A stretch of 64,000 nucleotides of DNA from Clostridium_I sp047718555 (GTDB lineage Bacteria > Bacillota > Clostridia > Clostridiales > Clostridiaceae): assembly GCF_047718555.1 (NCBI RefSeq), contig NZ_JBDNRK010000015.1, forward strand, positions 17,889 through 81,888, read 5' to 3'. The notes beneath the pieces are model-generated. The model saw only the letters and a list, made by a program, of their open reading frames with translations. It did not search any database and was not told where the DNA came from. Both the position numbers and the translations under genes were made by a program. Shown one piece after another: positions 63,724 to 64,000 of the stretch (positions are counted from its first letter, which is position 1; each line of letters starts with the position of its first letter).

Positions 63724-63928
63724 GCTATAACCTCCTATATATTTCATATTCTTATTATACTATAAAATCCATAAAATAACATATATATTTAAAACCTATT
63801 TTAATCTCTATGTATACAAATTAAAAATAATAATTCTATATAAAACTATATTATATATAGCCTCATTTGTCTAACTTTTTCCATAGGACTATATTTTATT
63901 TTTTATTCCATTCAAATTTATTGAAGCA

Positions 63929-63978
63929 AGTTCTTAATTCAGGTGAGGATTCTTTTACCCCATCTGAATTTTAGAACT
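63929..63978. repeat. Large hairpin near the right edge
   Basis: AGTTCTTAATTCAG (63929-63942) pairs with CTGAATTTTAGAACT (63964-63978) with few mismatches, enclosing a T-rich loop. Arm composition (AGTTCTT..TCAGGTG) resembles the 3' hairpins of elements R1 and R3, but the R core is not seen before the window ends. The remaining bases 63724-63928 show no gene. Confidence 0.45.
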
Positions 63979-64000
63979 GCAAATGCATGGCTTACTTGGC

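Overview
The window is low-GC DNA from an endospore-forming Firmicute, almost certainly a Clostridium. The evidence is the spoIIAA-spoIIAB-sigF operon, a spoVAC-D-EB-EA operon, yunB, a PdaA-type cortex deacetylase, strong GGAGG ribosome-binding sites and very AT-rich spacers. A run of exactly 100 N shows this is draft assembly. I see no rRNA, tRNA, CRISPR array, prophage or transposase gene.

Left third (1-24.6 kb) is housekeeping and sporulation. It holds the start of a PTS EIIC gene with a RAT antiterminator leader and a CRE operator, pdxST, an agr-type quorum-sensing locus (agrD, sensor kinase, agrB), yebC, yigZ, a MocR regulator, hflX with an extra N-terminal JAMM-like domain, yunB, a class A PBP, spoVA, spoIIA, speE, a stand-alone adenine methyltransferase that resembles CamA of C. 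difficile, pdaA, a cyclodeaminase-family protein and a nitroreductase.

The right two thirds (24.8-60 kb) is one large, mostly minus-strand cell-surface polysaccharide region. rfbA-rfbB-rfbC lie at 53.8-56.3 kb, with rfbD far away at 28.5 kb, and make dTDP-L-rhamnose. An initiating sugar-phosphate transferase, an ABC exporter (wzm/wzt), GT2/GT4 transferases (one a GT2-GT4 fusion), a TagA/WecG transferase, a Wzx flippase and an O-antigen-ligase-like protein build, export and ligate the polymer. A second theme is extracytoplasmic glycosylation: a CsbB-like GT2 and a YfhO-like GT-C protein on the plus strand, plus another GT2 with a pair of SMR-like flippase subunits and further GT-C-like membrane proteins. 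Two secreted wall hydrolases with the same Ig-like repeats sit inside or beside the cluster. galU, a TPR protein and phosphoglucomutase close the window.

The most unusual content is non-coding. A structured dispersed element (R) occurs four times (17.5, 22.7, 32.6 and 61.7 kb). Its flanks are invariant and its helices change sequence while keeping pairing. One copy lies between spoIIAB and sigF. A second repeat family (A/B/C: 0.6, 4.3 and 41.7 kb) is MITE-like. The agrD peptide has Ser where most autoinducer peptides have the ring-forming Cys. These are my main candidates for undescribed biology.
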